Source: Vogesella sp. LIG4
GTDB lineage: Bacteria; Pseudomonadota; Gammaproteobacteria; Burkholderiales; Chromobacteriaceae
Assembly: GCF_900090205.1 (NCBI RefSeq)
Contig: NZ_LT607802.1
Coordinates: 3,863,157 to 3,927,156 of the forward strand
DNA: 64,000 bases
Direction: 5' to 3'
Positions 8,575 to 17,070 of the stretch are shown here, one piece after another. Within the stretch, counting starts at the first letter, position 1. Every line of letters starts with the position of its first letter. The notes beneath the pieces were generated by a model, which made no database searches, was not told the DNA's origin, and saw nothing but the letters and a program-made list of their open reading frames with translations. The translations under genes were made by a program, and so were the position numbers.

Positions 8575-9462
8575 ATGATGGCGATGCTGTTACCCCTGCT
8601 GGCCGTGCTGATCTGGTCGGCCAACACCGTGGCGTCCAAGGCCGCGGCCGCCGTGTTCGACCCGGCGGCAATCTCGCTGTACCGCTGGCTGCTGGCCGCC
8701 ATCGTGCTGACACCGATGTTCGCCCGCCCGCTGTGGCGCGCCCGCGCACAGCTGCTGCGCCACCTGCCGCAACTTGCCGTGCTGTCGCTGCTGGGCATGG
8801 TGGCCTCGCAATGCCTGGCCTACTACGCCGCCCACCTCACCACGGCCACCAATATGGGCGTGATCACCGCACTGATTCCACTCTCCGGGCTCTTGATCGG
8901 CGCGGCGTTCTTTCGCCAGAGCATCAGCTCGCAGGCTGTCGCCGGCGTGGTGCTGTCGCTGGGCGGCGTGGCCTACCTGATGGGCGCCGGCAACCCGCTG
9001 TTCCTGCTGCAGCACGGCGCCAACGCCGGCGATGCCATGGTGCTGCTGGGTTCAACCGCCTACGCGCTGTACGGCATTCTGTACCGCCGCTGGGCGCCGC
9101 CGCTGGGCCAGTGGCTGAACCTGTACGCCCAGGTGCTGCTGGCGGTACTGATGCTGCTGCCGCTGGCCTCCACTGCCAGCAGCCTGGCGATTCCACTGGC
9201 CGGCCTGCCGGTACTGCTGGTGGCCGGCATCGGCTCGTCCATCGTGGCGGCCTACCTGTGGATGCTCAGCATCCAGCGCATCGGCAGCGAGCGCACCGCC
9301 ATCTTCATGAACCTGCTGCCGCTGTTCACCGCCCTGCTGGCCAGTGCCACGCTGGGGGAAACCATTCACGCCTACCACTGGATAGGCGGCGGCCTGATCC
9401 TGGCCGGGGTGAGCCTGAGCCAGCGGCGGCCAGCCAGCCTCCGGGCCGCGCAGGCAGCGTAA
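8575..9462 (+). CDS. EamA/DMT superfamily inner membrane transporter
   Basis: The 295-residue product has ten hydrophobic segments in two EamA repeats (first about residues 1-138, second about 150-283), typical of YdcZ/RhaT-like metabolite exporters. The start follows TTAGGAGC. It is divergent from an AraC-type regulator and followed by a strong terminator at 9473-9512. The substrate, often an amino acid or drug, cannot be deduced. Confidence 0.85.
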   Translation: MMAMLLPLLAVLIWSANTVASKAAAAVFDPAAISLYRWLLAAIVLTPMFARPLWRARAQLLRHLPQLAVLSLLGMVASQCLAYYAAHLTTATNMGVITALIPLSGLLIGAAFFRQSISSQAVAGVVLSLGGVAYLMGAGNPLFLLQHGANAGDAMVLLGSTAYALYGILYRRWAPPLGQWLNLYAQVLLAVLMLLPLASTASSLAIPLAGLPVLLVAGIGSSIVAAYLWMLSIQRIGSERTAIFMNLLPLFTALLASATLGETIHAYHWIGGGLILAGVSLSQRRPASLRAAQAA

Positions 9463-9472
9463 ACCCGCAAGC

Positions 9473-9512
9473 AAAAACGGCGTTGAACCTAGCAAGGTTC
9501 AACGCCGTTTTT
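9473..9512. terminator. Strong bidirectional terminator
   Basis: An 18-bp perfect stem (9473-9490 with 9495-9512, loop AGCA) flanked by five A and five T sits just after the EamA gene and before the convergent small membrane protein gene. It can terminate both strands. Confidence 0.9.
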
Positions 9513-9539
9513 CATATCCGGCTCACAACAAGGCCCCGC

Positions 9540-9632
9540 TCAGTCGGGGTAGTCCACCTCGGCGGCATCTTCGATCAGCAGCACCACCATCACCAGTAGC
9601 AGCAGCATGAGAGCCAGCAGCACGTAGCTCAT
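9540..9632 (-). CDS. 30-residue single-pass membrane microprotein
   Basis: The ATG at 9632 is preceded by a near-perfect AAGGAGG at ideal spacing. The product is MSY followed by a pure Val/Leu/Ala/Met hydrophobic helix (about residues 4-20) and an acidic tail (IEDAAEVDYPD). It ends at the bidirectional terminator at 9473-9512. No family is recognised. It could be a regulator or stabiliser of a membrane complex; function unknown. The strong ribosome site is the main evidence that it is translated. Confidence 0.55.
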   Translation of the reverse strand: MSYVLLALMLLLLVMVVLLIEDAAEVDYPD

Positions 9633-9730
9633 GTCCGCCTCCTTATGTTCTTGTTGATGCCCCTTTATCGAACCCGGCTGGCCGAACTTGAGGCCGACAT
9701 GGCCGTTCAGACAGGTCGCCATGGCAGATG

Positions 9731-9740
9731 GTTGGCCGCA
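9731..9740 (-). repeat. Uptake-like 10-mer, single intergenic copy
   Basis: This is an exact GTTGGCCGCA (read as TGCGGCCAAC on the minus strand), 98 bases upstream of the microprotein start and at the edge of the AT-rich patch. It is one member of the window-wide family described in the findings. Confidence 0.7.
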
Positions 9741-9806
9741 TGCACTTCTGGGTGCGTGGCAGTAGCTTAGGTTGAATACAATGAACCCTACTCCCCACGT
9801 CAGAAC

Positions 9807-10076
9807 TTACCTTTTAAAAAACATAAAATCCATAAATCCAAAAAATGCCACAAGCACAAAAAACAAAAACAAATACTTTACTGCCCGTTTGAGTTTTACT
9901 AAATTTTCAACACAATCATCATCAAGACCATCACTATTCCACTGTATAAAAAATGGCCTTCTATAGATATCAACATCATATTTTCTAGCAGAAAAAATCA
10001 GCAAAACATGAAAATAAAACACTCTAACAACTGACACCAACATGCCAATCAATGCCATAGCCGTTAAAAATTTCAT
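9807..10076 (-). CDS. Small AT-rich hypothetical membrane protein
   Basis: The 89-residue product starts MKFLTAMALIGMLVSVVRVFYF (first membrane segment) and ends with a second hydrophobic segment (YLFLFFVLVAFFGFMDF) and a FFKR tail. The ATG at 10076 has GGGAGG upstream. Base composition is far lower in GC than the surroundings, and codons are AT-rich, suggesting recent acquisition. No family is recognised. Confidence 0.5.
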   Translation of the reverse strand: MKFLTAMALIGMLVSVVRVFYFHVLLIFSARKYDVDIYRRPFFIQWNSDGLDDDCVENLVKLKRAVKYLFLFFVLVAFFGFMDFMFFKR

Positions 10077-10270
10077 CGATGTACCTCCCTGAACTCGTGC
10101 AGCCTCTAAGGTTGGGCAGCGTACGATGAAGTCCAATGTTTACCACGACAACCTCTGCCTACGCTCCGGCGGGTGGTCTCAGAGTTAAGAGATCAAGGAG
10201 ACACACCATAGAGCATTGCTGACACCAGACATTATCGAAAAGCATTAGAACATCCAGCCTTATGGATAAA

Positions 10271-10600
10271 TCAGGTATTTTTCCGAAAAACCAAACTCAA
10301 TTTCCAAAGCATGAATGGAATAACCAGCAGCTCGGCCGCCAGGTAAGTAAAAATCATAATATGATTGTAGCGTGTTCGATATTCGGCCGCATCCGTCAGG
10401 GAGGGATAGCTTTCATTCATGCGAGGGAAAATGACTGCATTGATGATATCTGAAACCAGTGTGGAAAAGTGATCGATACCAAATGCCGACAACAATGCCA
10501 CACAAAAAAACAGCCACGGATAATTAATTTTTCTCGCGACTACAACGGTAACGATGAGTGAGACCATGAATGGAAGGTAAGCAAACTGCGATAAATCCAT
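10271..10600 (-). CDS. Small AT-rich hypothetical membrane protein
   Basis: The 109-residue product has three hydrophobic segments (about residues 5-22, 28-45 and 80-100) and no recognised motif. The ATG at 10600 has AGGA six bases upstream; a longer frame starts at 10690. Like its neighbour at 9807-10076 it is AT-rich relative to the window. The two probably came together and may be cargo of an old insertion; no integrase or repeat boundary is visible. Confidence 0.45.
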   Translation of the reverse strand: MDLSQFAYLPFMVSLIVTVVVARKINYPWLFFCVALLSAFGIDHFSTLVSDIINAVIFPRMNESYPSLTDAAEYRTRYNHIMIFTYLAAELLVIPFMLWKLSLVFRKNT

Positions 10601-10754
10601 GACGAGTCCTGACACAAAGTAAACGATTCTGTTAAGCCTGCAGCTTATACGACAAATAACTAAATCGTCCACCATCCCAGCGTTCACCACAACGTCATCT
10701 AGCCTGCCGAATCAAACTCGGGAGCCCTCCCATCCGCTTGATTCGCCCCACAGC

Positions 10755-11690
10755 CTACCGCTGCAAAAACCCCGCGATGCGCTGGTAGTTGGCCGCACAC
10801 ACTTCCGGCAGCAGAGCCTCCAGCAGCATGAAGGCGTGGATCTGCGCCGCTTCGCAGTGGTAGTCCACCGCCACGCCGGCGGCGGCGAGTTTGCGCGCAT
10901 ACACTTCGCCTTCGTCCAGCAGCGGGTCGAAGCCGGCGGTGATCAGCAGCGTGGGCGGGTGGCTGGCAGTGATCTCGCCATGCAGCGGCGAGGCGGCCAC
11001 GCGGTCGCCGCCCAAGCGGAAGTAATGCCCGAAGTACCAGCCGATGCGCTCCGCCTCCAGCAAATATCCCTGCCCCAGGCGCTGGATGGAGGGCTGGTTC
11101 AGCGTGTAGTCCACGCTGGGGTAGATCAGCAGCAGGCGATCGCAGGCCAGTTCAGGATCATGCTGGCCGCGCTGCGCCAGGGTGGCCGCCAGCGCCGCGC
11201 CGCCGGAATCGCCACCCAGGGTGCGCTCGCGCCGGTAGCGCACGCCGGCCGCATCCAGCACCGGCCATAGCTGGCGCAACACCAGCGCCACGTCGTCCAG
11301 CGCCGCCGGGTACGGATTTTCCGGCGCCAGCCGGTATTCCACTGCCACCACGATGTGGCCGCTGCTTGCGGCCAACCTGCGGCATACCGGGTCGTAGCTG
11401 CTGACGCTGCCGGCCATGTGGCCGCCGCCGTGGCAGTACACCAGCACCGGCCGCGCTTCGTCCGGCGCCGGGTGGTAAATGCGCAGCGGCACCGGGCAGT
11501 CGCCGCCTTCCACCATGGCCTCGTTCACCCACGGCAGCGCCGGGCCGGGTGGCAGCATGGCCCCGATCAGCGCTGCCAGCGCCTCGCGTGCGCCTATCGG
11601 TGTGTTCACCCAGCCGGCGGCCAGACGCTCGGCCTGTGCCGCGTTTACCCTGGCCAGCCAGGCGGCTACGGCGGGATGCAAATCAGCCAT
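10755..11690 (-). CDS. Alpha/beta hydrolase of the hormone-sensitive-lipase (HSL) family
   Basis: The 311-residue product has the HSL oxyanion motif HGGGH (about residue 85), the nucleophile elbow GDSGG (about residue 160), then the Asp in AGFDPLLDEG and the His in QIHAF. The start at 11690 follows GGGAGAACA and overlaps the last codons of the MFS gene by eight bases. It is probably a cytoplasmic esterase acting on small esters. Coupling with the exporter suggests a linked role such as detoxification. Confidence 0.85.
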   Translation of the reverse strand: MADLHPAVAAWLARVNAAQAERLAAGWVNTPIGAREALAALIGAMLPPGPALPWVNEAMVEGGDCPVPLRIYHPAPDEARPVLVYCHGGGHMAGSVSSYDPVCRRLAASSGHIVVAVEYRLAPENPYPAALDDVALVLRQLWPVLDAAGVRYRRERTLGGDSGGAALAATLAQRGQHDPELACDRLLLIYPSVDYTLNQPSIQRLGQGYLLEAERIGWYFGHYFRLGGDRVAASPLHGEITASHPPTLLITAGFDPLLDEGEVYARKLAAAGVAVDYHCEAAQIHAFMLLEALLPEVCAANYQRIAGFLQR

Positions 11691-12924
11691 ATTGTTCTCC
11701 CAGCATGCGGTCGCGCTGCGCCAGCGACGGGAACCAGCGCATCCACAGCACCACCACCAGCAGCGTGCCCACGCCGCCGGCCACCACCGCCGGCACTGTG
11801 CCCAGCCAGGCGGCGGTAACGCCGGATTCGAATTCACCCAGCTGGTTGGAAGCGCCGATGAACAGCGAATTCACCGCGTTCACCCGGCCGCGCATCTCGT
11901 CCGGCGTTTCCATCTGCACGAAGGTACTGCGGATCACCACGCTGATGATGTCGGAGGCGCCCAGCACCAGCAGCGCCAGCAGCGACAGGCCGAAGTGGCT
12001 GGACAGGCCGAAGCCGATGGTGGCGAGGCCGAACATGGCCACGGTGGCGAACATGATGCGGCCAACCTTACGCTCCACCGGGTTGCGCAGCAGCCAGGCC
12101 GACATCGCCAGCGCGCCCACCGATGGCGCGGCGCGCAGCAGGCCCAGCCCCCACGGGCCGGTGTGCAGGATGTCGGCAGCAAACACCGGCAGCAGCGCGG
12201 TGGCGCCGCCCAGCAGCACGGCAAACAGATCCAGCGAAATGGCGCCGAAGATATCCGGCCGGCTGCGAATGAAACGCACCCCGGCCAGCAGCGAATCCAG
12301 CGTTACCCGGCGGCCATCCGCCACATGGCGCGGCACCGGCAGGCCCAGTACCAGCAGCACGCCGGCGCCGAACATCAGCGCATCCAGCCCGTAGGTAAAC
12401 GGCGCGCCAATGGCGAACAGCAGGCCGCCCAGCGCCGGCGCCACCACGGTGGCCACCTCGTTGGCCGAGGCTGCCGCCGCCACCGCGGACGGCAGCAGCG
12501 CCGGCGGCACGATGGTGGGCAGCAACGACTGCATGGTGGGCATGTCGAAGGCGCGGCAGGTGCCGATCAGCACCGAGACCGCAAAGATCAGCCCGCGCGT
12601 AACCGGCAGGCCGATGCCGGCGCTGCCCAGCAACAGCAGCAGCGCCGCCGCGGCCTGCAGCGCCATGCTGGCTGCCGCGATGTAGTGCCGCGGGTAGCGA
12701 TCGGCCACGGTGCCGGTAACCAGCACCAGCAGGATGCGCGGCAGGAACTGCAGCAGGCCCACCAGGCCCAGGTCCAGCGTGCTGCCGGTGAGGCTGTAGA
12801 CCTGCCAGCCCACCGCCACCCCCATGATCTGGAAGCCGCCGGTCAGCAGCAAGCGCGCCAGCCAGAAGCGCCAGAACGGCTTGCTGTGGCGCAGGGAGGT
12901 TGGTGAATCTTGGTACAGGTTCAT
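11683..12924 (-). CDS. MFS exporter, EntS-like
   Basis: The 413-residue product has about twelve membrane segments. The loop GTVADRYPRHYI matches the MFS loop 2-3 motif, and ETPDEMRGRVNAVNSLFIGASNQLGEFESG is the region I associate with EntS-type (enterobactin exporter-like) proteins. A true siderophore role is not supported because no siderophore genes are nearby. The start MNLY at 12924 lacks a strong ribosome site. It is divergent from tas and coupled to the downstream esterase. Confidence 0.75.
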   Translation of the reverse strand: MNLYQDSPTSLRHSKPFWRFWLARLLLTGGFQIMGVAVGWQVYSLTGSTLDLGLVGLLQFLPRILLVLVTGTVADRYPRHYIAAASMALQAAAALLLLLGSAGIGLPVTRGLIFAVSVLIGTCRAFDMPTMQSLLPTIVPPALLPSAVAAAASANEVATVVAPALGGLLFAIGAPFTYGLDALMFGAGVLLVLGLPVPRHVADGRRVTLDSLLAGVRFIRSRPDIFGAISLDLFAVLLGGATALLPVFAADILHTGPWGLGLLRAAPSVGALAMSAWLLRNPVERKVGRIMFATVAMFGLATIGFGLSSHFGLSLLALLVLGASDIISVVIRSTFVQMETPDEMRGRVNAVNSLFIGASNQLGEFESGVTAAWLGTVPAVVAGGVGTLLVVVLWMRWFPSLAQRDRMLGEQYG

Positions 12925-12986
12925 GGTGTGGCGGGAGGTGGCAGGCGGGGGCAACAGCCTACTCCCGATTGCTGCGCCGCGCCATA

Positions 12987-12996
12987 GTTGGCCGCA
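12987..12996 (-). repeat. Uptake-like 10-mer in the MFS/tas divergent region
   Basis: This is an exact GTTGGCCGCA between the divergent MFS (12924) and tas (13134) starts. Confidence 0.7.
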
Positions 12997-13133
12997 GCAC
13001 AGACTGTTCCACCGGCGGCCCCTGCTCCCCTGCTGCCGGACAGCTTGCCCGCCGCCGTGTGAGCGCTATCATGCACAGTCTGTACCGCCGCCAACGCTGG
13101 CGGCCCCACCTCCCGCCTGCAAGGACGCAATCG

Positions 13134-14186
13134 ATGGAATTCCGACCACTTGGCCGCACCGGCATCAACGTCAGCCTGATCTCGCTGGGCACCATGACCT
13201 GGGGCGAACAGAACAGCGAAGCCGACGCCCACAGCCAGCTGGATCTCGCGCTGGAGCGCGGCATCAATCTGATCGACACCGCAGAAATGTACCCGGTGCC
13301 GCCCAAGGCCGAAACCCAGGGCCGCACCGAAAGCTATATCGGCAGCTGGCTGGCCAAGGGCGGCCGCCGCGAACGCATCGTGCTGGCCACCAAGGCGGCC
13401 GGGCCGAGCAGCGACCCCAAGCGCCCCAGCCACATCCGCGGCGGCCAGGTGCACTTTGACCGCGCCAACCTCACCCAGGCGCTGCACGACAGCCTGCGCC
13501 GCCTGCAGACCGACCATGTAGACCTGTACCAGCTGCACTGGCCGGATCGCAGCACCAACTACTTCGGCCAGCTGGGCTACCCGTGGCAGGAGGATGCGCC
13601 GGGCAGCGTGGCCATCGAGGAAACCCTGCGCGTGCTGCAGGACTTCGTGGCCGCCGGCAAGGTGCGCGCCATTGGTCTTTCCAATGAAACGCCGTGGGGC
13701 GTGGCGCAGTTCCTGGCGCTGGCCGAACGCTACAACCTGCCGCGCGTGGCCAGCATCCAGAACCCGTACAGCCTGCTCAACCGCAGTTTCGAAGTGGGCC
13801 TGGCCGAATTCAGCCACCGCGAGCAGCTGGGCCTGCTGGCCTACTCGCCGCTGGCGTTTGGCGTGCTGTCCGGCAAATACCTGGGCGGCGCCCGCCCGGA
13901 CGGCGCGCGGCTGACGCTGTTCGACCGCTTCACCCGCTACACCAACCCGCAGGCGGAGGCCGCCACCGCGCGCTACGTGGCACTGGCGCGCGAACGCGGC
14001 CTGTCGCCGGCGCAGCTGGCACTGGCCTATGTGAACAGCCGGCCCTTCGTCACCAGCAACATCATCGGCGCCACCACGCTGGCACAGCTGGAGGAAAACA
14101 TCGGCAGCGCCGGTGTAACGCTGGATGCCGCCACCCTGGCGGCCATCGAAGCCATCCACCAGGCCCAGCCCAACCCGGCGCCGTAA
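13134..14186 (+). CDS. tas: Aldo/keto reductase, Tas family
   Basis: The 350-residue product closely matches E. coli Tas as I remember it: LGTMTWGEQNSEADAHSQLD, NLIDTAEMYPVPPKAETQG, RLQTDHVDLYQLHWPDR, NPYSLLNRSFEVGLAEFS and LFDRFTRYT. The catalytic Asp/Tyr (DTAEMY), Lys (ATKAAG) and His (LHWP) of aldo-keto reductases are present. The start at 13134 follows AAGGACG. NADPH-dependent reduction of an aldehyde or ketone is expected; the natural substrate of Tas is unclear. Confidence 0.9.
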   Translation: MEFRPLGRTGINVSLISLGTMTWGEQNSEADAHSQLDLALERGINLIDTAEMYPVPPKAETQGRTESYIGSWLAKGGRRERIVLATKAAGPSSDPKRPSHIRGGQVHFDRANLTQALHDSLRRLQTDHVDLYQLHWPDRSTNYFGQLGYPWQEDAPGSVAIEETLRVLQDFVAAGKVRAIGLSNETPWGVAQFLALAERYNLPRVASIQNPYSLLNRSFEVGLAEFSHREQLGLLAYSPLAFGVLSGKYLGGARPDGARLTLFDRFTRYTNPQAEAATARYVALARERGLSPAQLALAYVNSRPFVTSNIIGATTLAQLEENIGSAGVTLDAATLAAIEAIHQAQPNPAP

Positions 14187-14212
14187 GCCGGCACGGCACC
14201 GCCGGATAGCGC

Positions 14213-14247
14213 AAGGTTGGCCGCACGCAGAACGTGCGGCCAACCTT
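14213..14247. terminator. Inverted pair of uptake-like 10-mers acting as terminator
   Basis: GTTGGCCGCA at 14216-14225 and TGCGGCCAAC at 14235-14244 form the core of a 15-bp perfect stem (14213-14227 with 14233-14247) with loop CAGAA, flanked by AA and TTT. It lies 27 bases past the tas stop, the layout Neisseria uses for paired DUS terminators. Confidence 0.75.
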
Positions 14248-14527
14248 TGGTATATGGCACGTTACCTCGCCGCCATGCGGGGCATTCTGCTGCGGCAAGC
14301 CCCGTTCAAGCCGGGGGCTGGTCGGCAATCAGGGCCTGGGCGTGGCCATATGGACTGCCCCTGCTCCTGTAGGCCGCCCTGACCTAGGAAAAATGACAAT
14401 GGCGGTCTGTAAACAGATCCGGCCATATTTCTTTGAAGAGCTCACCGACCGCTTAGGCCGACGACCTGCCGGAGTCCTCACCTGATCGGCTGCAGGTCGG
14501 CCAAAGCAGACGACCGAGCGACCGATG

Positions 14528-14559
14528 AAAAATGGCCGCCTTCCTATTGAAAGCGGCCA
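14528..14559 (-). terminator. Terminator of the SDR gene
   Basis: On the minus strand TGGCCGC (14559-14553) pairs with GCGGCCA (14539-14533) and is followed by five T, about 25 bases past the SDR stop. Confidence 0.65.
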
Positions 14560-14583
14560 CAATAAACTAGAGGCGGTTCATAT

Positions 14584-15369
14584 TCAGATAGAACGTGTCG
14601 CGCCGCCATCGACATCGATGAGGGATCCTTGAACGAATGCTGCTTGCTCCGAAACCAGGAAGGTGACAAATGCCCCGATCTCACATGGCCGACCAAAGCG
14701 GCGAGTGCCATATTCGGCAAGAAGCTCCGCTGCAGCTGTTTCGCGCGAAATACTCCGCTCCTCAGCTATGTGGGCTAAATTGCTCGCCAAGCGGTCGGTT
14801 TCGATCCTACCAGGATTAACTGCGTTAACGCGGACGCCATCGACCATACCAATATCAGCCAGCGCCTTGGTGAAATTGAGCAACGCGGAATTAACAGAGC
14901 CCCCAATGGTGAATTCAGCACTGCCGACGCGACCGCCAATACCGACAATGTTGACTATGCAGCCTTGTGCGGCCTTCAAATGCGGCCAGGCCGCTCGCGC
15001 CATCCTTACGTAACCGTGAAACTTCAACGCGAAACCTTCCGTCCAATCGGTTTCGGAGAGCGTGAAGAAGTCGCCGCGCTTGGTCGCACCTGCGTTGTTG
15101 ACCAAGATATCCAGGTGACCGAAGCGGGCCAGCGTTTCCTTTACAACAGCATCCGCGACCGCTGGCTGGCTCAGGTCTCCGCTAATCGCAGCAGTCGCCA
15201 CGCCGGTCTGCATGGAGATGTTAGTAGCTACATGATTGAGTCGCGCTGGATCTCGCGCAACGAGGCTCACACTGACGCCTTCCTTCGCCAATTCGAGCGC
15301 AATCGCAGCGCCTATGCCGCGACTTGCGCCGGTCACCAGCGCTACCTTGCCCGCGAGACCGAGTTTCAT
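14584..15369 (-). CDS. Atypical short-chain dehydrogenase/reductase lacking YxxxK
   Basis: The 261-residue product has a good cofactor site (TGASRGIGAA, residues about 13-22) and NNAGA, so NAD(P) binding is expected. Where classical SDRs have Tyr-x-x-x-Lys before ALxxxTK, this protein reads IGGSVNSALLNFTK, replacing Tyr by Gly and Lys by Asn. Atypical SDR subfamilies with this pattern may exist, so it is not necessarily inactive. The start at 15369 follows AAAAGGACA. Composition is lower in GC than neighbours, and a LysR remnant lies upstream, suggesting an acquired or eroding segment. Confidence 0.75.
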   Translation of the reverse strand: MKLGLAGKVALVTGASRGIGAAIALELAKEGVSVSLVARDPARLNHVATNISMQTGVATAAISGDLSQPAVADAVVKETLARFGHLDILVNNAGATKRGDFFTLSETDWTEGFALKFHGYVRMARAAWPHLKAAQGCIVNIVGIGGRVGSAEFTIGGSVNSALLNFTKALADIGMVDGVRVNAVNPGRIETDRLASNLAHIAEERSISRETAAAELLAEYGTRRFGRPCEIGAFVTFLVSEQAAFVQGSLIDVDGGATRSI

Positions 15370-15559
15370 GGGGTGTCCTTTTCGAAAAGGCCGTGCGATT
15401 GCAGTACAAGGGATTCTAACACTCGTGTAAATCGAGCGTGTCCGGAATGCTGTGTAAACCCGCTGTTCCCCATTCACCTGCCGAAGCAGTTTCTCGGCAG
15501 GCTTAAACGTAACGACAAGTTCTCGCTGGATTTCGGGCACGACCAACTGAACGGATACG

Positions 15560-15718
15560 TTAAGTGTTCTCACCCAATAGTCCAGGCAGGGTGGCTGCCA
15601 ACTTGTCGATTGCTGCGCGCAAACGGCGGGAATATTGCCTCGATGCTGGCCAGAGCAGATTCAATGGATAACCGATGAAGCCGACAATCAGCGTGAGCAC
15701 AGCGCAAGGCGGCGAAGC
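15560..15718 (-). pseudogene. C-terminal remnant of a LysR-type regulator
   Basis: On the minus strand the frame ending at 15560 reads ...LIVGFIGYPLNLLWPASRQYSRRLRAAIDKLAATLPGLLGENT-stop in pieces, which fits the last 45 residues of a LysR effector domain (aromatic-Pro-x-x-R then R-L-R-A-x-I-D). A stop at 15719-15721 blocks the frame upstream, and no helix-turn-helix portion is found before the next gene. It is therefore a truncated gene, probably left after deletion, just upstream of the SDR. Confidence 0.55.
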
Positions 15719-15738
15719 TCACCGCCGGATGCGGATGG

Positions 15739-16527
15739 TCAGTCAAAATCCAGCACCACCGCCGCATGCTTGTTGCTTACCGCGATGTAATGCCGGGTCT
15801 GCAGCGAGAGTTCCTGATTCGACGTCAGCATCCCGAATGCGCTGTGCAACGCCAGCCGGCGATATTGCTCCACCACCCGGCCGCCGGATGCCAGCCGCTC
15901 CCGTGCCTGCAGCAGGTCGGCATACTCGTGTTCGGGTAACTGCAGCAGCGCGCCCGAATCGCCCAGCATCTTCTGCACATAGGCCTCGGCGTTCGGGCCA
16001 TGCGCACAGCAGACGTCGCCCTGCGGCATGCGGCCAACTGGCGAGTAAGCCAGCACGCTCACAATCCGGCTGCGGGCACTGGCTAATGTTTCCCGCAGCA
16101 AGACGGCAGAAGACAAAGGCTTGTCTTCCACCAGCAGCCGCGTTATCCCGCGGTCGTTGATCGCTTCCAGTATCTGCTCCGCATCGTCATCGACGATGAC
16201 TTCCTTATGCGGCGGCCACACATCCAGTTGCGCGTGGCTCCCCTGGCAGTTGCCGACATGGAAAATGAAATAGTCCGGGTAGATTCTGAGCTTGTCCGGC
16301 TCATTCCCCAGCTGCAGCCGATGCGCATCGTAAAACCTGGTGGTAGCCGCCATCAGCAGGGAACTCACCCCCATGGCACCACATGGCCGGTTCACCACCA
16401 CGCCAATACGATCGGACGTTTGAAACCCCGGAAGCACATCGTCCAGGCTGGCCTGCCGGCCTTGCAGCTGAAAATCAAAATCGCGGGCAGAAATTACATT
16501 GGTGGCATGCAAGGCAAGCTCCTTCAT
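15739..16527 (-). CDS. Hypothetical protein, 262 residues
   Basis: I do not recognise a family. The protein is soluble-looking and acidic, with no signal peptide. Notable local patterns are GVVVNRPCGAMGVSSLLMAATTRFYDAHRL, FHVGNCQGSHAQLDVWPPHKEVIV and a C-terminal IAVSNKHAAVVLDFD. The middle (HVGNCQGSH) could be a ligand or metal site. It is divergent from the cupin gene at 16726, with 198 bases between. GC is lower than the window average. The ribosome site is weak (GGCGGTAA). Confidence 0.6.
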   Translation of the reverse strand: MKELALHATNVISARDFDFQLQGRQASLDDVLPGFQTSDRIGVVVNRPCGAMGVSSLLMAATTRFYDAHRLQLGNEPDKLRIYPDYFIFHVGNCQGSHAQLDVWPPHKEVIVDDDAEQILEAINDRGITRLLVEDKPLSSAVLLRETLASARSRIVSVLAYSPVGRMPQGDVCCAHGPNAEAYVQKMLGDSGALLQLPEHEYADLLQARERLASGGRVVEQYRRLALHSAFGMLTSNQELSLQTRHYIAVSNKHAAVVLDFD

Positions 16528-16725
16528 TTACCGCCGTACCGATGCACAGCATGGCCGGGCGCCAGATTCCGAAAACGACAAGGCAAGGCCGCCAGCGCCA
16601 TACACCCTTGAGTCAGCGGGGATTTTGCGTCCATTTCATCAACAAATCTGGTCGGAACCAGACAATTTTTGGCATGGAAGAGAACCGATAATGGCCGGAC
16701 TTTCATCTGATTGTTTGGAGCTGAC

Positions 16726-17070
16726 ATGTCCGATTTCATTACCGTGCTGCGTGAAACCTGCCCGACTCCGGTTGTTGATGCCACCAAGTGGAAGCGCATC
16801 GGCGGCGACCCGCACACCGTCAACCTCAACGCCTACCTTTCCAAGGACGGCAGCAAGATCATGGGCACCTGGATCTGCACCCCGGGCAAGTTCGAGGTGA
16901 ATTACGAGAAATGGGAGTACTGCCACTTCCTCGATGGCTACTGCATCATCACCCCGGAAGGCGAGCAGCCGGTGCACCTGAAAGCCGGTGACGTATTCGT
17001 GATCGAGCCGGGCATGAAGGGCACCTGGGAAGTGGTCGAGACGGTGCGCAAATACTTCGTCTTCGCCTGA
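16726..17070 (+). CDS. Cupin domain protein (DUF861 / ureidoglycine aminohydrolase-like cupin)
   Basis: The 114-residue product is a single cupin barrel: GTWICTPGKFEVNYEKWEYCHFLDGYCIITPEGEQPVHLKAGDVFVIEPGMKGTWEV contains the conserved E(Y)-x-H-x-L-x-G and PG-x-x-G-x-W elements of the DUF861 type. The start at 16726 follows TTTGGAG. A second, longer cupin of the same type lies at 53481-53834 in an amine-oxidase operon. The likely role is binding or modifying a small metabolite; the substrate is unknown. Confidence 0.8.
   Translation: MSDFITVLRETCPTPVVDATKWKRIGGDPHTVNLNAYLSKDGSKIMGTWICTPGKFEVNYEKWEYCHFLDGYCIITPEGEQPVHLKAGDVFVIEPGMKGTWEVVETVRKYFVFA

Larger units (their letters stand above)
14187..14583. 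other. Convergent intergenic region tas / SDR
   Basis: This 397-base gap holds an inverted pair of uptake-like 10-mers (14213-14247) acting as a tas terminator and a second hairpin (14528-14559) for the minus-strand SDR gene. The remaining 280 bases show no recognisable gene. Confidence 0.5.

Noticed and set aside
11479..12906. Plus-strand open frame opposite the esterase and MFS genes
   Set aside because: His/Gln-rich shadow composition; antisense to well-supported genes.
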